Origin: Mesorhabditis belari
Taxonomy: Eukaryota > Nematoda > Chromadorea > Rhabditida > Rhabditidae
Assembly (NCBI GenBank): GCA_958450365.1
Contig: CAUEEP010000753.1
Coordinates: 1-64,000 of the forward strand
Reading direction: 5' to 3'
DNA length: 64,000 nucleotides
Positions 30,782 through 43,069 of the stretch are shown here, one piece after another. Each line of letters starts with the position of its first letter. The stretch's first letter is position 1. A model generated the notes under the pieces. The model was not told where the DNA came from, ran no database searches, and worked only from the letters and a program-made list of their open reading frames with translations. Made by a program: the position numbers and the translations under genes.

Positions 30782-33700
30782 TTAGGCCATCTTCAACATA
30801 TTGAGCATATTTCCGGCAACTTGCCCCAACATGTGAGCCGTCCTCTTCAATTGAGCATCCGAGGTACGGGAACGCAAATCTAAAAAAACACCAATTATAA
30901 GGTATTAAAGGTAGTGCTTTTTAACGTATTGAAGGTTTGCCGTTCAAATTTTCAATTGATAAAACATTTAAAGCTTTTAAACAATGCAATAACCAATTAC
31001 CTTTAAGTTCGGTGAGCAATAGAGTGAGCACGGCAGGCACATGAAGAGCGATATCCGAGTCGAAGACGTTGATCGCCGGGAGAACATGTTCCATGTATCT
31101 AAATGAGATCTAGAAATTTTACAAATTATTGTTCACCTGAATTTCGTATCCGTCTCGTGGCTGAGATTCCGGGTCAGCTGCTGGAGAAAGGGCAAAAGGA
31201 CGGCTTGAGGGAGGACGTTTTCCTAAATAACTCCTATTAAAGCCAATCTTTAAAATTTACCGTAAGAAAGAGTTCATCAGGATTCACTTGATGGCACACA
31301 TACAAAAGGGCTTCCTCGTCGGCCAAATTGAGCGCCTAAAGAGATTAGATTAGATTAAAGAGTTTCGTATTGTATTATTCGTTTGCATCTCAAATCTGTA
31401 ATGATAGTACTAACATGTTCAAAAGCGGCTGGCACACTGCCACTTTGCAAAAGCGAGTGAAGTTGCTGAACAACGAGCTGTCTCTCGGTGGGCAACGGAG
31501 CTGGAGTGGCTGAGGCCAACGAGAGTGCGGTGGCTTGTTGAAGGGCTCGTAACTGAAATGAGATAATTAGACCTAAATATCTAACAATTACGAATAAGTA
31601 TTAGTTGATTGTTCTAAACTCTAAAACGAAACCCAACCTGTCCAAGATACTGCTCGATACCCTGACGAAAATGTTCATTGAGTTGTTTGAAGAGCTGCCC
31701 ACAAGTGCGCTCAACGGCCGGAATGAGCAACTAGAAACTTTGGGTAAAAATGCATGTCCTAAAATTTCACCTGTTGAATGGCATCTCGCATTTTGTCGTG
31801 TACACGTTGATTGATCGCTTCGGATGTGTTCTAAGTACAAATTTTTCTTGAAGTAAAACTTTAAACACTTACTCGATTGTTGGCCTGGATCGATGTTTCT
31901 AATGAGAGCGAGTTTTCGTTGAGCGCGTTTCTCACCTAAATATATGCATTATTATTCACCTCAGTTTTCCAGTTTTTTTCCAATAAATTTCCGAGACACG
32001 AACCGTGGTCACTGTATGCTCACGTGATTGCTCTATACATTCGGAGACATTCGCAAGCAGTCTTTCTTCTCGTAGAGCCATTTCTTCCTCTGAAATTGAA
32101 TTTTTACCCAAACGTTTTAAAAAGGATGCTTGTATCACACCATGTGCCAACTAGTTTGAACTTACTGAATTGTTGCAACAATCGAATAACGTCTTCGTTC
32201 GTGGTAATCGACCGGCGCTCGGTGTCAACGCGATCGGCTCTTAAGCCAAAGATTTATTTTGAACTTTTACCAAAACTAACCGGACAACAAGTTTTTCGAC
32301 TTTCTCATTCAATTCATCAAATCTCGAGTGCAATTCGGCAAGGTTTTGTGGAGAGATTCCGGCAGCCACTGCAAGTAAACCACCACCATTTCCCGATGAC
32401 GACGGACCGGCAGCTGCGCCGAGTCTAAATTGCAATTTGTTTAACGTGAAGTCTGGCGCCTAAATTTTCTGTTAGCTATTTCTACATAGCAAAACTAATT
32501 GCTTAAAATTCCAAAAACTTACGCGTCCCGATGAGTAGCCAAATCGACAGTGTCGCAGCTTGGCGCCGCCTCCGAAGTTTTCTCAAGTGTCACGTCCAAC
32601 TAGAAATAAGTTATATTAAATTTCTACAAGCCTGTCTCTTACTTGAACTAGATTCTTGTAGTTGATGCCACAAAGGTGGACAACGACTCGATTGGCATCC
32701 TGTTGCTCTTCATCATCATCGTCGAATGAGGTTTCTGCTTCGTCTAAAAATAGTACATGTAAGCGAGCTTGTAAACTTTCAAGTCTACGATCAAGTATAA
32801 AGGATATACGAATATTCAGTCAGTACATTAAAGAAATTACCTTTAGCCTCATTTCCCTCGGTGATTCCATATGGTACAGCAGTGACAAGTGGATGACAGA
32901 AGGCAATCTATAAGTCTTGAATCAAAATTTCAATTTAACATGAGCTTACTTGTGTGACGGCCGCAAATTTCGGATACATTTGACTATAGTCCAACTCAAC
33001 GCAGAAAATATTCTAAAATAGGTTGAAGTTTAAAAAAAAACAAGCAACAAACCGCTCCATCAACGTCGATGACGAGAAGATATTTCGCGGACGGGTCAAT
33101 GTGCACGGTGAATGGAGCACCTTGGAGAGGAGAATCAAAGCTAAAACATGTATTAAAAAATAATCTTGGCAACTTTTAAAAAAATTACCGTAATCTTCCC
33201 ACGCATTTCCATGTCAAACAGTCAAATAGATGCAATCGACGTCCACCGTCGCCGACGGCAACGCAAAACTTCCAGAATTGTTCCCTTAAATTGAATAGAT
33301 TAAACAGAACTCAAATAAATAAATAAACACACACAAAAACTTACTGTGATTTATTCGAAGCATCCGTGTTATCGAGGAAAAAGAGTTGAGAAACGATGTG
33401 CCCACCCAAATTCGGATTCCACGTTTGTGCAACTCTGAAAAGTGAAAGCCATTAAAATAACTCCCTAAAGCGCCCAAATTTTAAACCACAAACAAAAAAG
33501 TTAGACCAAAAATGTTATGCAGGTTACATGCCTAGAATACTAGACTTGTTATAACACTTGTTATATGAACACCGGCAAAACTTTCGCAAAAAAACTATCA
33601 TTCCACTATTTCTCTCACCCAACAACATTTTCCAAATTTGGGGATTCCCCAGGCTCAGTTTCCTCATTTTCTGGCAACCTTCTACAAATGAATTGCAGAT

Positions 33701-35233
33701 TTCAATGGTATTCTTTGAGAAAACGGACTTCTTCTCTCCCTCGATCATGTAGAAGAGCACCGATCCGTCACTGATCGCAACGGCCACCGCTGTCGCATCG
33801 GGCGAAATACAAACGGCGCCGATTTCGAGGGACTAAAATTAAAATAGCAAAATATCATCTTGTATCTGTAAAAAAATCTACAAATTGGGTCAAAAATGTA
33901 ATAATAGTTTTACCACTATTATATTTTTGAGAGATTTGAAAAAACTTTTAACCTTGAAATTCTACTTTCCAATATTAAGTTTTAATTCCCTAAAATAATT
34001 ACCGGGTCCAAAACGATTGAGTGAAGAGCTCCTTCAATATTCCGAATCGATTCGATCGTTGTGTCGTATCCATCTTTATTTGCCGTCTGCACCGCCGAAA
34101 GATTGATGATGAGCACACGGTTTCCCTAAAAATACAAAACTTACGAAGGTTCAATTCCATTTTTTTTTTTTAATTGTTTTCGGATATTAGGAGTGCCATG
34201 GGCACAGCTAAAACTAGGCTAACCTTGCCGATATCCGTAAAGTATCTTGTTTTATGATACTTACCTGATAAACAGCAATCATGTGTAATTCTTCTGACTC
34301 CTCCTCGGGCACGTAGCCACACCATGCCAAACGGGGCTCACTCCATTTAAAATCCGATGCACTGTACATGATATTGACGTATTTGCGCCTAAAGATTAAA
34401 TGTTTTTGATCAACAGTTGAGCTCTTTAACTATTAAAGAAAACTTTTTATGGTAAAAGCGATAAAGACTCACGCTTGACATTGGTTATTAACTTGGTAGA
34501 AGTAGAGATTACACTGTGAGTCGACAATCGCCAAAATCGGCGTGTGTGGAGCCCAAGCGAGGTCAGCTGTCGGTGCACGGAATCCCTGAATGAACCATGT
34601 CATACACAGCAATATTTTCAAAGTTTGAGACTGAACCCTACCTTGATCAGCTGTCGTTGTTTGCTCTCTCGTTCCATCACTCGTACCGCATCGACTCCAC
34701 CCTCGGCTGGCACATTTCGATAGGCGAGCAGGCAATCTCGAACGTCCATCAATCGGCCACCAGCTTCACGACGCTAAAAAGTCTTCGTTTAAACCTGCAT
34801 AAAAATTATTTTGCCCTGCTTTGTCAGCAAGTCCTTCTTAAAACTATCAATTTAAGGATAACTTTGGTGCCTCTAACGACCTTTATTTATGCTTCAACTC
34901 CAATGATTCCTATTTACCACTCTCTCTCTCTCTTACCTCCCATTTGTACTCGGAGATGATCTGTGTTCGCACTCGAGCGCAATCTCGTTCTCGGCTTCGC
35001 GTCTCCTCCAGGGAAAGCACAACGTTGCGTCCCGATGTGAAGCGCACCACGTCATCTGACCCATTCAAAATGCTGCAAAATAAGACAATTAACGTTTTGC
35101 AATTAACGTTAAAAACGGAGTCTGTAGATCCACCATCAAAACTTTAAATACGAAAAGATTTCCCAAAAACTTACTGCTTCTCCCAGAAGTTGTTCGGGGA
35201 GAGAGCATCTGCTGGAACGACCAGCTCACCCAT
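30782..35233 (-). CDS. EDC4: EDC4/Ge-1 mRNA-decapping scaffold
   Basis: A scaffold that couples DCP1/DCP2 decapping in P-bodies (known for the family). I read 25 exons with continuous phase, about 795 residues: 35175-35233, 34937-35072, 34642-34773, 34473-34585, 34265-34388, 34003-34125, 33729-33832, 33345-33434, 33189-33284, 33053-33140, 32950-33012, 32841-32907, 32643-32743, 32523-32599, 32281-32424, 32166-32239, 32004-32089, 31873-31935, 31771-31830, 31638-31730, 31415-31552, 31261-31335, 31137-31222, 31001-31098, 30782-30879. The N-terminal part is WD40-like (LIKGFRAPTADLAWAPHTP; LAWCGYVPEEESEE; AVCISPDATAVAVAISDGSV). A Gly/Ser linker (GPSSSGNGGGLL) and a coiled region follow. The C-terminal helical Ge-1 domain has FRQGIEQYLGQ, SGSVPAAFEH, VCHQVNPDELF, and ends GQVAGNMLNMLKMA. 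It is shorter than human EDC4 (about 1,400). The exon 7 donor and the exon 15 acceptor are the least certain. Confidence 0.93.
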
Positions 35234-35253
35234 GCTAGATTCGTGATATTAAA

Positions 35254-35339
35254 CTGAAAAAATAACTTTCAAATTCTGAAAACATCAAAGGCTTAAATCC
35301 TCAAAAGAAAACACAAAAATGAGCACCAGAAAATTTATT
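35254..35339 (-). promoter_or_regulatory. Intercistronic region: AATAAA and trans-splice acceptor
   Basis: Between the SNF8 stop (35400) and the EDC4 start (35233) on the same strand lie AATAAA (35334-35339), then a U-rich stretch, then TTTTTTCAG ending at 35254, 20 nt before the EDC4 ATG. This matches the layout of nematode operons, in which 3'-end formation is followed within about 100 nt by SL2-type trans-splicing. Confidence 0.75.
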
Positions 35340-35399
35340 GTTTGACTAGATGTACAAGTAAAACACAAACGAAGGAGGCAATCTACGAAATTCAAGAGA

Positions 35400-37675
35400 T
35401 CAATGAATGGCAACACTGGCAACACCGATACTTGCAACGCTATCCGAAACACTATCAGAAATCGAATCCGAATGGCAATATTGTTGAAGAAAGAGTGATG
35501 GGAACCAGTATTGAACGGGTTCGATTTGATTGTCCATCCAAGCCAAGCCCTCTTTCACGAGATGATCCAAGGCGGTTTGCGCTCGAGCGTCACTCCATCT
35601 GAACAGATTTCTTTTGAAATTTAGAGAAATTACAGCTAGCAGTGCCATTGGCAGTTTGGGTTATTGATTTTCAGTTTAACAGTGGTACATTACACTTCTT
35701 ATCACTAAACATTAATGCCCAGGCTAAGTACAGTCGTCAAAAAAGTCTTGACCGGCCAATATTTTCTCCCGTTAAATCGCATTCAAATAAATCGATCTCA
35801 ATTAGTTTTTTGTAGTATTTTGTGATAGCTTTAAGATGATATTCTTAGATTTTTGATGTCGCTCTAAATAGAATCTTTCAAGCTCCTTTTGCATGGGAGG
35901 GTAAGGTGCTTTTTCTCAGATTTTGTTCAAGGCTTCAAAACTCCCGAGTAGTCTTTCATTTTCACCAGAACAAAATTAATAAATAAGTAATAGACAATCC
36001 AATGCCATTATAATTGGAGCCATTTTCAATGGGTTCCATTTACAATTCATTTCTGAAATACAGCTTTTTAAAAATCATGCTCAAATAAGGTTTTTCGATC
36101 ATATAATTCTCAGTTCAAAGGACATCGAAAAGCCAAATGGTTCATTTTAGCAACCTTTGAAAATGCTACATAAAACTTTTTGTGGTCAATATATTTGGAT
36201 GTGATCTATGGATCAAGTGAACACTGACCGGCCAAGACTCTTTTTGACGACTCGGTGCCCTGAAAAATTTAGCTAACTTGCCCAAAACATCTGCTTAGGC
36301 AATCAAAATACATTTTCAAGCACTAATGCTATGTTGATAATTTTAACAAGCAAAAATTCTCGGTAGCCCTGAAAAAGTTTCAAAAAGAAAATTTCATCAT
36401 AACCTGAAATCCTTTTCTTTTTTGTAAAATAATAAGTTTTTCAAATGCACATACCTTAAACGATCGATCACCAATTCTTTGGTTGTATAAGCTGTATCCT
36501 CGGCCAACTCGAGTACTCGCAAATGATCCATGGAAAATTCGCCTAAATTGAGAATGTACACAAAACAATCCACATTTATATACCTGGCACTGATTGAACC
36601 AAAAATCGTCCACCTCCAAGAGGAATTCGCTCGAAGCCAGCGCCCAGAACCTTAAAAAATGATAAATTAACAAAAACAAAACAAAAAAACAAATGATCAA
36701 AAGAAAAATGAAATAACTGCCTACCTTCAACTTATCGACGGCCCTCAAAATGTCATCAGTTGTGATAGTTTCTTTTCGATATCGACTCCGACTTCGCATC
36801 AATCGATTCCGAATTTCTTCGACTGTCATCAACCCACCATTGATATGATTTGTAGAAAGGCAAACCTGAATAAAAAATAACTCGCAAAAACTACAAAAAC
36901 TATATCTATTTAATTAAACCAGTCTTTTATCTTTTACAAACTTCTAACAACTTTCATGTCAAAAGCCAAAAATGTTTCTTATGTTAGAAAATTCAACAAT
37001 CTTTTACGATAGCCAAAACAAGCAAATTTACCTCGACAATTTGCACAGCTAGCTCATAGTAGAAATCACCGACGCCCAGCTTTTCTGCCCAAAATCCTTT
37101 ACCCGAAGCGAGTGGATCGACTCCGACTGAAGCGCACATCTCCTAAAATTTGAAAAAGTGTAAAACATTGAATTTTTAAAAATTTCGTTTCGTTTCTTCA
37201 AAGTTCTATCAAATTCGCAAAACTTTCTATTTAAAAAGATTTCAAAATGTTATACTTGAAAATGACGTCGAAATTGTGAGTTTTTCTTGATCTCATCACG
37301 GTGTTTTCGGGCGAATTCCTCTAACTTTTGCGTGAATTCGTCGAGTTGCGACGAGAAGAGACGAAGCTGTTCACCAGCTAGTTCGCTGCCTTTTTGCGAG
37401 AATTTAGCCTGAAAAGAAAGAGTTAAACGTAAAGTTTATCAAGAACATAAAGCTTGAGCAGTTCGCAAAATAACTTACCTTATCTTTAACGTATAAAAAC
37501 AATCAAGATACTTTAACTTTAACTTTAACAAGATACTTCAACATTTTCATTACAAGAAAACTAACTTTTATCTTTTATCAAGAAAATTTTAGTCATTTTA
37601 TCCCAAAAGCCTCACCTGAATTTCCTGTTTTCGTTGAACAGCGCCAACTCCGACTCCGCGACGCCTTGTAGCCAT
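35400..37675 (-). CDS. vps-22: ESCRT-II subunit SNF8/VPS22 (EAP30)
   Basis: A core subunit of ESCRT-II, which sorts ubiquitinated cargo at endosomes with VPS36 and VPS25. Seven exons with continuous phase: 37616-37675, 37256-37408, 37032-37142, 36725-36865, 36584-36650, 36455-36542, 35400-35598; about 273 residues (human SNF8 has 258). It begins [20 protein letters not shown]. The N-terminal coiled coil reads [20 protein letters not shown]. The family hallmark [20 protein letters not shown] is near residue 80. Two winged-helix domains follow, with [40 protein letters not shown] and [16 protein letters not shown]. The C-terminal Ser/Asp-rich tail ([14 protein letters not shown]) is longer than in human. 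The acceptor TTTTCAG lies 6 nt before the ATG, suggesting a spliced leader. Intron 6 carries a TA-type MITE. It is probably the first gene of an operon with EDC4. Confidence 0.95.
35728..36252. mobile_element. MITE inside SNF8 intron 6
   Basis: The left end CAGTCGTCAAAAAAGTCTTG, then ACCGGCCA, is mirrored by the right end TGACCGGCCAAGACTC, then TTTTTGACGACTCG. About 525 bp with no transposase. Terminal repeats of about 30 bp suggest a Tc1/mariner derivative. The exact target site is unclear. Confidence 0.75.
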
Positions 37676-37681
37676 TCGATG

Positions 37682-38010
37682 CTGAAAATAAGTCAATTAA
37701 CTGCTATGATTTCAGTGAAACGCCAATAACAACAAGAAAAAATACCAATTTGTTAACTTCTTAAAAAACAGCACACAAAATGTTTATTTGTTTATCGATG
37801 AGGTCACGAAGAGAACGGAATTCTTGCGGCGGTAAGACTTGAGAGTATTTTTGGAAAGTTGCCTTTGGCAAGAAACGCGACGCCGACGAAACTTTACACG
37901 CAACGCCCCGGAAAGTGTCGGGAAATATTTTCGATTCTCTTTCCCTCTCACGTTTTCATTCGTTCAACCCATTCCATTGTGTGTTTTTTTGTCGACTCAA
38001 ACTATTCAAC
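37682..38010. promoter_or_regulatory. Divergent intergenic region (SNF8 / zinc-finger gene)
   Basis: About 330 bp separate the divergent SNF8 and C2H2 genes, so they probably share a promoter region. The trans-splice-type acceptor of SNF8 is at 37682-37683. I do not see a TATA box or a recognisable operator. Confidence 0.5.
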
Positions 38011-39582
38011 ATGGATTTTTTCAAGCTCATCGCCGATTTGGATGATCAGCCCAGCGTTTCGGACACCGTTTGCCCATTTTTTGCTCTTACTTTGCAGACG
38101 AATCTCTAATTTAATACATTTTCGATAAAATCTGATTGATAAGGACTCCATTTCTCTTAAAAAACCACTAATTCTTTACTTGGTCAGCTTTCTAGAGGTT
38201 CGTCTGTACGTAAAATATAAAAAATGCCTCAAAAATTTGTCTCGGGGCTAAAATGCTAACCTCAAACTTGGAACTTAAGCCTAAACTTCGAAACCTTTGA
38301 TGATTTGATTTTAATTTTCTTTGTTCAGAAGCCCCAATCTTCTGGTGATTTCGTCGCTTCATCGACTTCAACATCGGCCAGCGACAAGAATGCTTTTGAT
38401 GCTCTTCATGGTGTCGACGACAACACAGAAACATCTTTCAACAACACAGAAACCTCGTCGACGCAGAACATTTCTAAGGATTCGCTGAAGAGGGTAAATA
38501 ATTTGTTTTAGCAATTCGTTCATCCATTAAGTCTGTTTCTTTGTTGTTTATAGGCGTATTGAAGAAACAATTGATTTCTAACTTTAGAAACGTGAACTGA
38601 CGCCTGAAGTGTCCACTGCTGAAGATGAATCGGTCAATAATAACGGCATCAAGCAACATGCATCGGACAAGTGCTTGCTTAAAAAGGTATGGTTTTGAAT
38701 AGTTTATAATTGTTTAGAGTTTTTGTAGTTGTTTGTTACACATTTTGTGCTATTAATTATTTGTTGTCGATATTCACAATTTTTAGAAAGCCAAGTTGGA
38801 AATTGTTGAAACATCACAAGTGGCTCAAGCTTCAACTTCGAAAGCACACATCTATGCTGGGGGTGAATTGGAAGAAAATGATGATGTTAAATACTACTAT
38901 CAGAAAAGCGATGACTACCGAAATTTGATCAAACAGGTAAGCTTTTGAAACTAATTAAAAGAAAATGTTAATAAAGGCGTTTTTTAGCATATGAAAGCAA
39001 TTTTTAAGCTTCTGAGCATTGTAGTTTTAGACTATCAATGAAATGCCTGAATGGGAGAGCCCACTTCACTCACTGGAGAAAGACCGCGACTTGGTCGCTC
39101 AGGAAGTCGCCGAGTCACTAGAAGCGTTGCCCATGCAAAAGACGAATGTAAAAGGTAAATGTGTTAAGTTCGGTTTTAAAAGACATTTTTTAGATAAGCG
39201 ATGCCAATTTTGTTCAATTGTATGTGCATCTATTCAATCACTCATTCGCCACATTGAACGAAAGCATCCGGAGCAGAAGGATCAATGGAGTCAAACTTAT
39301 GTTCAAGAGGAAAATGTAGGCTGATCTCCGCTTTACAAATTAAGTCTACTTTCGCAGGTGGCCAGCTTGCCAGTCGCTTGTTCAAAATGCAACAAGAGGT
39401 TTGCCACCGTTGAATCGTTTCGCTATCACGACAAACGAAAGCATGCGCAGAATCTTCCTTTCGATTGCACTCTCTGTGGAAAGAAGTTTGTTAATGTCAT
39501 CTTATTCAGCTAATTTTCTTTTAGGTATCCTATTGCTTCGGAGTTGCGCAAACATCATCGCCGTGTGCACAATCGTGTTTAA
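38011..39582 (+). CDS. C2H2 zinc-finger protein (three fingers)
   Basis: A putative nucleic-acid-binding nuclear protein; no named orthologue recognised. Eight exons keep phase: 38011-38067, 38329-38493, 38588-38686, 38787-38936, 39031-39154, 39194-39315, 39358-39485, 39525-39582; about 300 residues. The N-terminal 200 residues are Ser/Thr/acid-rich and probably disordered (MDFFKLIADLDDQPSVSD; STSTSASDKNAFDAL). Three C2H2 fingers are clustered at the C-terminus: CQFCSIVCASIQSLIRHIER-KH (about 203-224), CSKCNKRFATVESFRYHDKR-KH (about 247-268) and CTLCGKKYPIASELRKHHRR-VH (about 275-296). Each has two Cys, 12 residues, then two His. The third finger is formed only when the 39-nt intron 39486-39524 is removed, which supports the model. 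AATAAAG follows near 39777. The exon 1 donor (GTTTGC) is weak. Confidence 0.88.
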
Positions 39583-40024
39583 TGTGTCGAGGTTAAACGA
39601 AATGTAGTTTGATATTTTGTTATTTGTGTGAGCCGTGTTACGTTTTGGCGTTGTTAACTTTTATTTGGTATAAATGTTTTTTTAACAGCTATGCTAAGTC
39701 CTAAGTCCTGAAATTGAAAAGTTTAGGGGTGAAAGAACATGAGTTAGATTTTCATGTTCAAAACTAAGCTCGCAACAATAAAGAAAGCTATATTTGTTCG
39801 AGCATTTGCTCTTATTTCAAGGAGCTAAACAAGTTAGTAATGTGTTTATTTCTTGGGAAAATGCATAAATAAAATGTTTATTGAAATTAGTTTTGGATGA
39901 TGTTCGCTCAAAGCCGACTTCTTCTGGGATCCGTTTTCCTAAAAGAAGAAATTGAGTTACTCATGCAATATTAAAGCTGTTCTATTGCTTTTTATCCCAT
40001 ATTATTCTTGTTAAATCAAAATCT

Positions 40025-40661
40025 CGTTAATCGTCTACTTTCTTATTCTCTTTCGGCTCACCGGTACTCTTTTGATTGCCTTTTCCAGATCCCTTTTAGT
40101 TGCCTTTCATTGACGATTTCTAAATGAAAAGTTTTCTATCAAAAAAGCGAACACCGTGCCTGTTCTTGGCCGATTTTTTTCTTTTTCATTCTTATGACCT
40201 CTTTGAGTCTAAAAAGAATACTTATTCAATTGTCTAATCAACAAGAAAACACTCACAGAATCTTTATTCTGCTTTCTTGATAGCGATTCTTGTGTGGACT
40301 CGACCATTCGCTTCGAAACCTCGGTCACCTTCGTTGACGTCTGAAAAGAATCGTAATTACAAGATTTTACCCATTTTTTTCGGTAATTTAAGGATTTAAT
40401 TGAAGTTCCTAAATGTAAATTTTAATTTCATACATTTTAAAGGTGAATAAATTCAAAACGAACCAGCAATAAGCTGGCCTCTTTCTTTGTGGAGCGTTTA
40501 TCCTTGTCAACTTGAAGCGTTTTATTCTTCGTTTTACTCTTCGATTGACTCTTCGATTGCGATTTTCCACCCGGTTGCGGTAAATCTAAAGTTAGACGAT
40601 AAATCCACCAAACTATAAACAATCTCCCTACCTGGCGGTGTTTTGAGCTCTTTGTCGACAT
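40025..40661 (-). CDS. Putative small lysine-rich protein (uncertain model)
   Basis: The minus strand opens MSTKSSKHRQ at 40661, followed by a consensus donor (GTAGGG). Downstream exon-like blocks share low-complexity Lys/Ser composition: SQSKSQSKSKTKNKTLQVDK (about 40500-40570), then TKVTEVSKRMVESTQESLSR (about 40262-40340), then a Lys/Gly-rich block near 40040-40230. Splice-like sites flank the blocks, but I could not join exons 1 and 2 in phase, and a stop interrupts the last block. It may be a rapidly evolving gene or a pseudogene; no family recognised. Confidence 0.35.
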
Positions 40662-40699
40662 CTCACGCCTTTATTTTCGTACTTTTGTGGCTGTGCTAA

Positions 40700-41320
40700 A
40701 AGAAAAGATTGAAACGAGGCTGTTTGCTCTGTAAACGAGGCTCTGTTTAAAGCTTCAAGGCTTATTCAAAAAAAAAACTTGGATGGATCTTTTAGATCAG
40801 ACCAGGAAACTAAAATTTTGCCAAAATTAGCTTAACGCTTAATCTCCGTTGATCGCTTAATCTCAGCGGAGATTAAGCGATTAAGCGAAGTCTGTCAAAG
40901 CCTTGTAATGTTGTTTTTACAAAACTTATCAATAAAAAGATCCATTTTAAACGCATGGTTAGAAGAGTGCTTTTTTTTAAACTGTTTCATTTTATCTTTT
41001 TCAAAAATCCTCACTTCACTGGGCACTCCACTCCGAAGTGAGCCCCGTAGTGAGCCCCGTCGTTTCGTTTCTTTATTTCCTGCTTTCCCTTTTTGCCATT
41101 TTTCTCGCCACCGCTTTTCTTGCACATCGACGTCACCTAAAGTTAACAATCAATGTGAAAGTACAGTTGATTTTTACGATTGTTTTTCAAATTATCCGCC
41201 TTTTAGATTACGCACCACTGACGAGGAACGCCGTCTGGACAAGATTACGGTATTATACGATAGTTGGTATTATACATTTAGAAAATGCTCTAACGCTCTA
41301 AAAATAAGTTACAGTTTGAC
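40700..41320. other. No supported gene
   Basis: A 153-codon open frame on the plus strand (40908-41369) and an overlapping frame with a hydrophobic stretch (FLYFLLSLFAIFLATAFLAH at about 41070-41125) are present. Neither shows a family motif, and the first runs into the terminal repeat of the neighbouring transposon. Confidence 0.35.
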
Positions 41321-41469
41321 TTACAGGGCCCGGCATAAGTATGGTTACAAGGTTGTAACATTGATTTAAGAAACTGATTGATTTTTATTTCTAGGATTAT
41401 TTTTTCTTAATTTGAATGCTTTTTTATATTATGTAGCAGTTTTAAAGCAAATTTTTAAGTTTGGACATA

Positions 41470-42905
41470 ATGGTGAAGGCTTCTCCCAACCGTGCCGCTA
41501 TTCTTCAGCTTGGAGCACAAGGACGATCAACTTCGGATATTGCCAAACTGCTGAAAATGAATCGAATGACGGTATACCGCATTTTGCAACAAAATAAAAA
41601 ACAAACAAAAACGAGCACGTGTGGCTGACTGGTTAAGTGTCTTTTATCTTAATCGGAAGGTCGAGGGTTCGAACCCCACATGCGACATGGTCACCCCCTT
41701 CGGATTTCCTTTCCCTTCGGGTTGAGAGGTTTTCTGGAGGGCAGTCTGGTGGTTGTGGCCCCAGTTCTTTAAAGTGACAAGCCACTCCTTCATCGTCATC
41801 TTCCCTTCACCACCAAAAAAGCTATTTAGTTCCCCATTGAGCTTAGGGTTAGGGAGCCGTCTGTCATGACGTGGGTTAAGTTAAGATATAGCCTAGTATT
41901 GTGTGTGTCGTTGTATTGTGATTGATATATTTCGTGTATGCGATAAATTCACCACTGGTAGCCCCAGTCGGTATTTTTAAAATGGATTCGAAGAGCTTCC
42001 TAAAAGTGGACGTCCGCCAAAAATTGATCAGAGATCAAAAAAAGATCACACGAGACTCAAGAAAATCATTAAGAAACGAATCAAGCGCAATCCTGCCCGG
42101 AGTATGAGAAAAATGGCTCCCCAATTGAATGTTTCTGATAGAACTATCCGTCGTATCGTCAAAAAGAATCTGGGTCTTCACCCTTACAAGTTAAGGAAGC
42201 ATAATGGCCTGACGAGAAACAGGAAGCAAAAATTTGCTCTTCTTCTTGCAAGGGTCGCAAATGATGAGCATCTGACGACGCTTTTTACCGACGAGAAATT
42301 ATTCAACATTGAGCAAGTTTTCAACTCTCAAAATGATCGAATTTTGGCTCACAGCCCTCAGGAAACAAATAAAAGTGGCCGATTTGTGGACAGGAACTCA
42401 CATCCAGCAGGAGTCATGGTTTTTGGCAGGGGTGTCAGCAACTGGTCGCACACCGTCGATTTTCGTTGGTAAACGGCTGAAAATTAACACAGACGTGTAT
42501 CTGGACGTTCTCACAAAACATGTACAGCCGTGGAGTCAAGGACATTATCAAAATCGTTGATAAAGGGCTGAAAATGAACGGACGTTGATGCCAGACGGCG
42601 CCCCAGCGCACAAAGCAAAAAAGACTCAAGAGTGGTGTCAAAACAATTTTCCCGACTTCATTCCCGCCAATGGATGGCCAGCTAATCCGCCCGACCTCAA
42701 TGTTATGGATTTCTGTGTTTGGGCAATTTTGGAGCAAACGCAAGCAAAGCAAACGCAGCAAAGCAAGCAAAAGCATGCACAACAAAACATGGAAACGTTG
42801 AAAGTCTGAAAAAGGCTCTGAAAAAAGCCTGGGCGGAAATTCCAAAGTACCCTGCGGAAATTCCACAAAGTACGCCGTGAAAAGTTATCCAAAGCGTCTT
42901 AAAGC
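41470..42905 (+). pseudogene. DD37D transposase, interrupted by a SINE and frameshifts
   Basis: It starts MVKASPNRAAILQLGAQGRS, with a helix-turn-helix (TSDIAKLLKMNRMTVYRILQ). It breaks at the SINE and resumes with a second DNA-binding region (MRKMAPQLNVSDRTIRRIVK). Catalytic motifs are FTDEKLFNIEQ, MPDGAPAHKAKKTQEW and NPPDLNVMDFCVWAILE. From the Asp of DGAPAH to the Asp of LNVMD there are 37 residues, which fits DD37D (maT). Frames shift near 42460 and 42560, so it is inactive. Confidence 0.88.
41613..41982 (+). mobile_element. tRNA-derived SINE (copy 2), inside a transposase
   Basis: A 370-bp copy almost identical to 25277-25647. It carries TGACTGGTTAAGTG (A box) and GGGTTCGAACCC (B box), the body and the GGTATTTTTAAAA tail. 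It is inserted in the DD37D transposase after the first helix-turn-helix. I could not identify a clear target duplication. Confidence 0.87.
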
Positions 42906-43069
42906 CGTTATCAAGAATAAAGGTGCCCATATTGAATAATTTGTTTGTTTTTTTGTTTGTTAATTTGTTATTTTTTAAATGAATATGATTACTGTTGTTA
43001 ATTTTAAATAAAGTTTACATGAATCCGTTCATATTTCATTACGATACACGGTTCTGAGTAGAGTTCGGC

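Noticed and set aside
40908..41369. 153-codon open frame
   Set aside because: Composition unlike the neighbouring genes, and it runs into the terminal repeat of the DD37D element.
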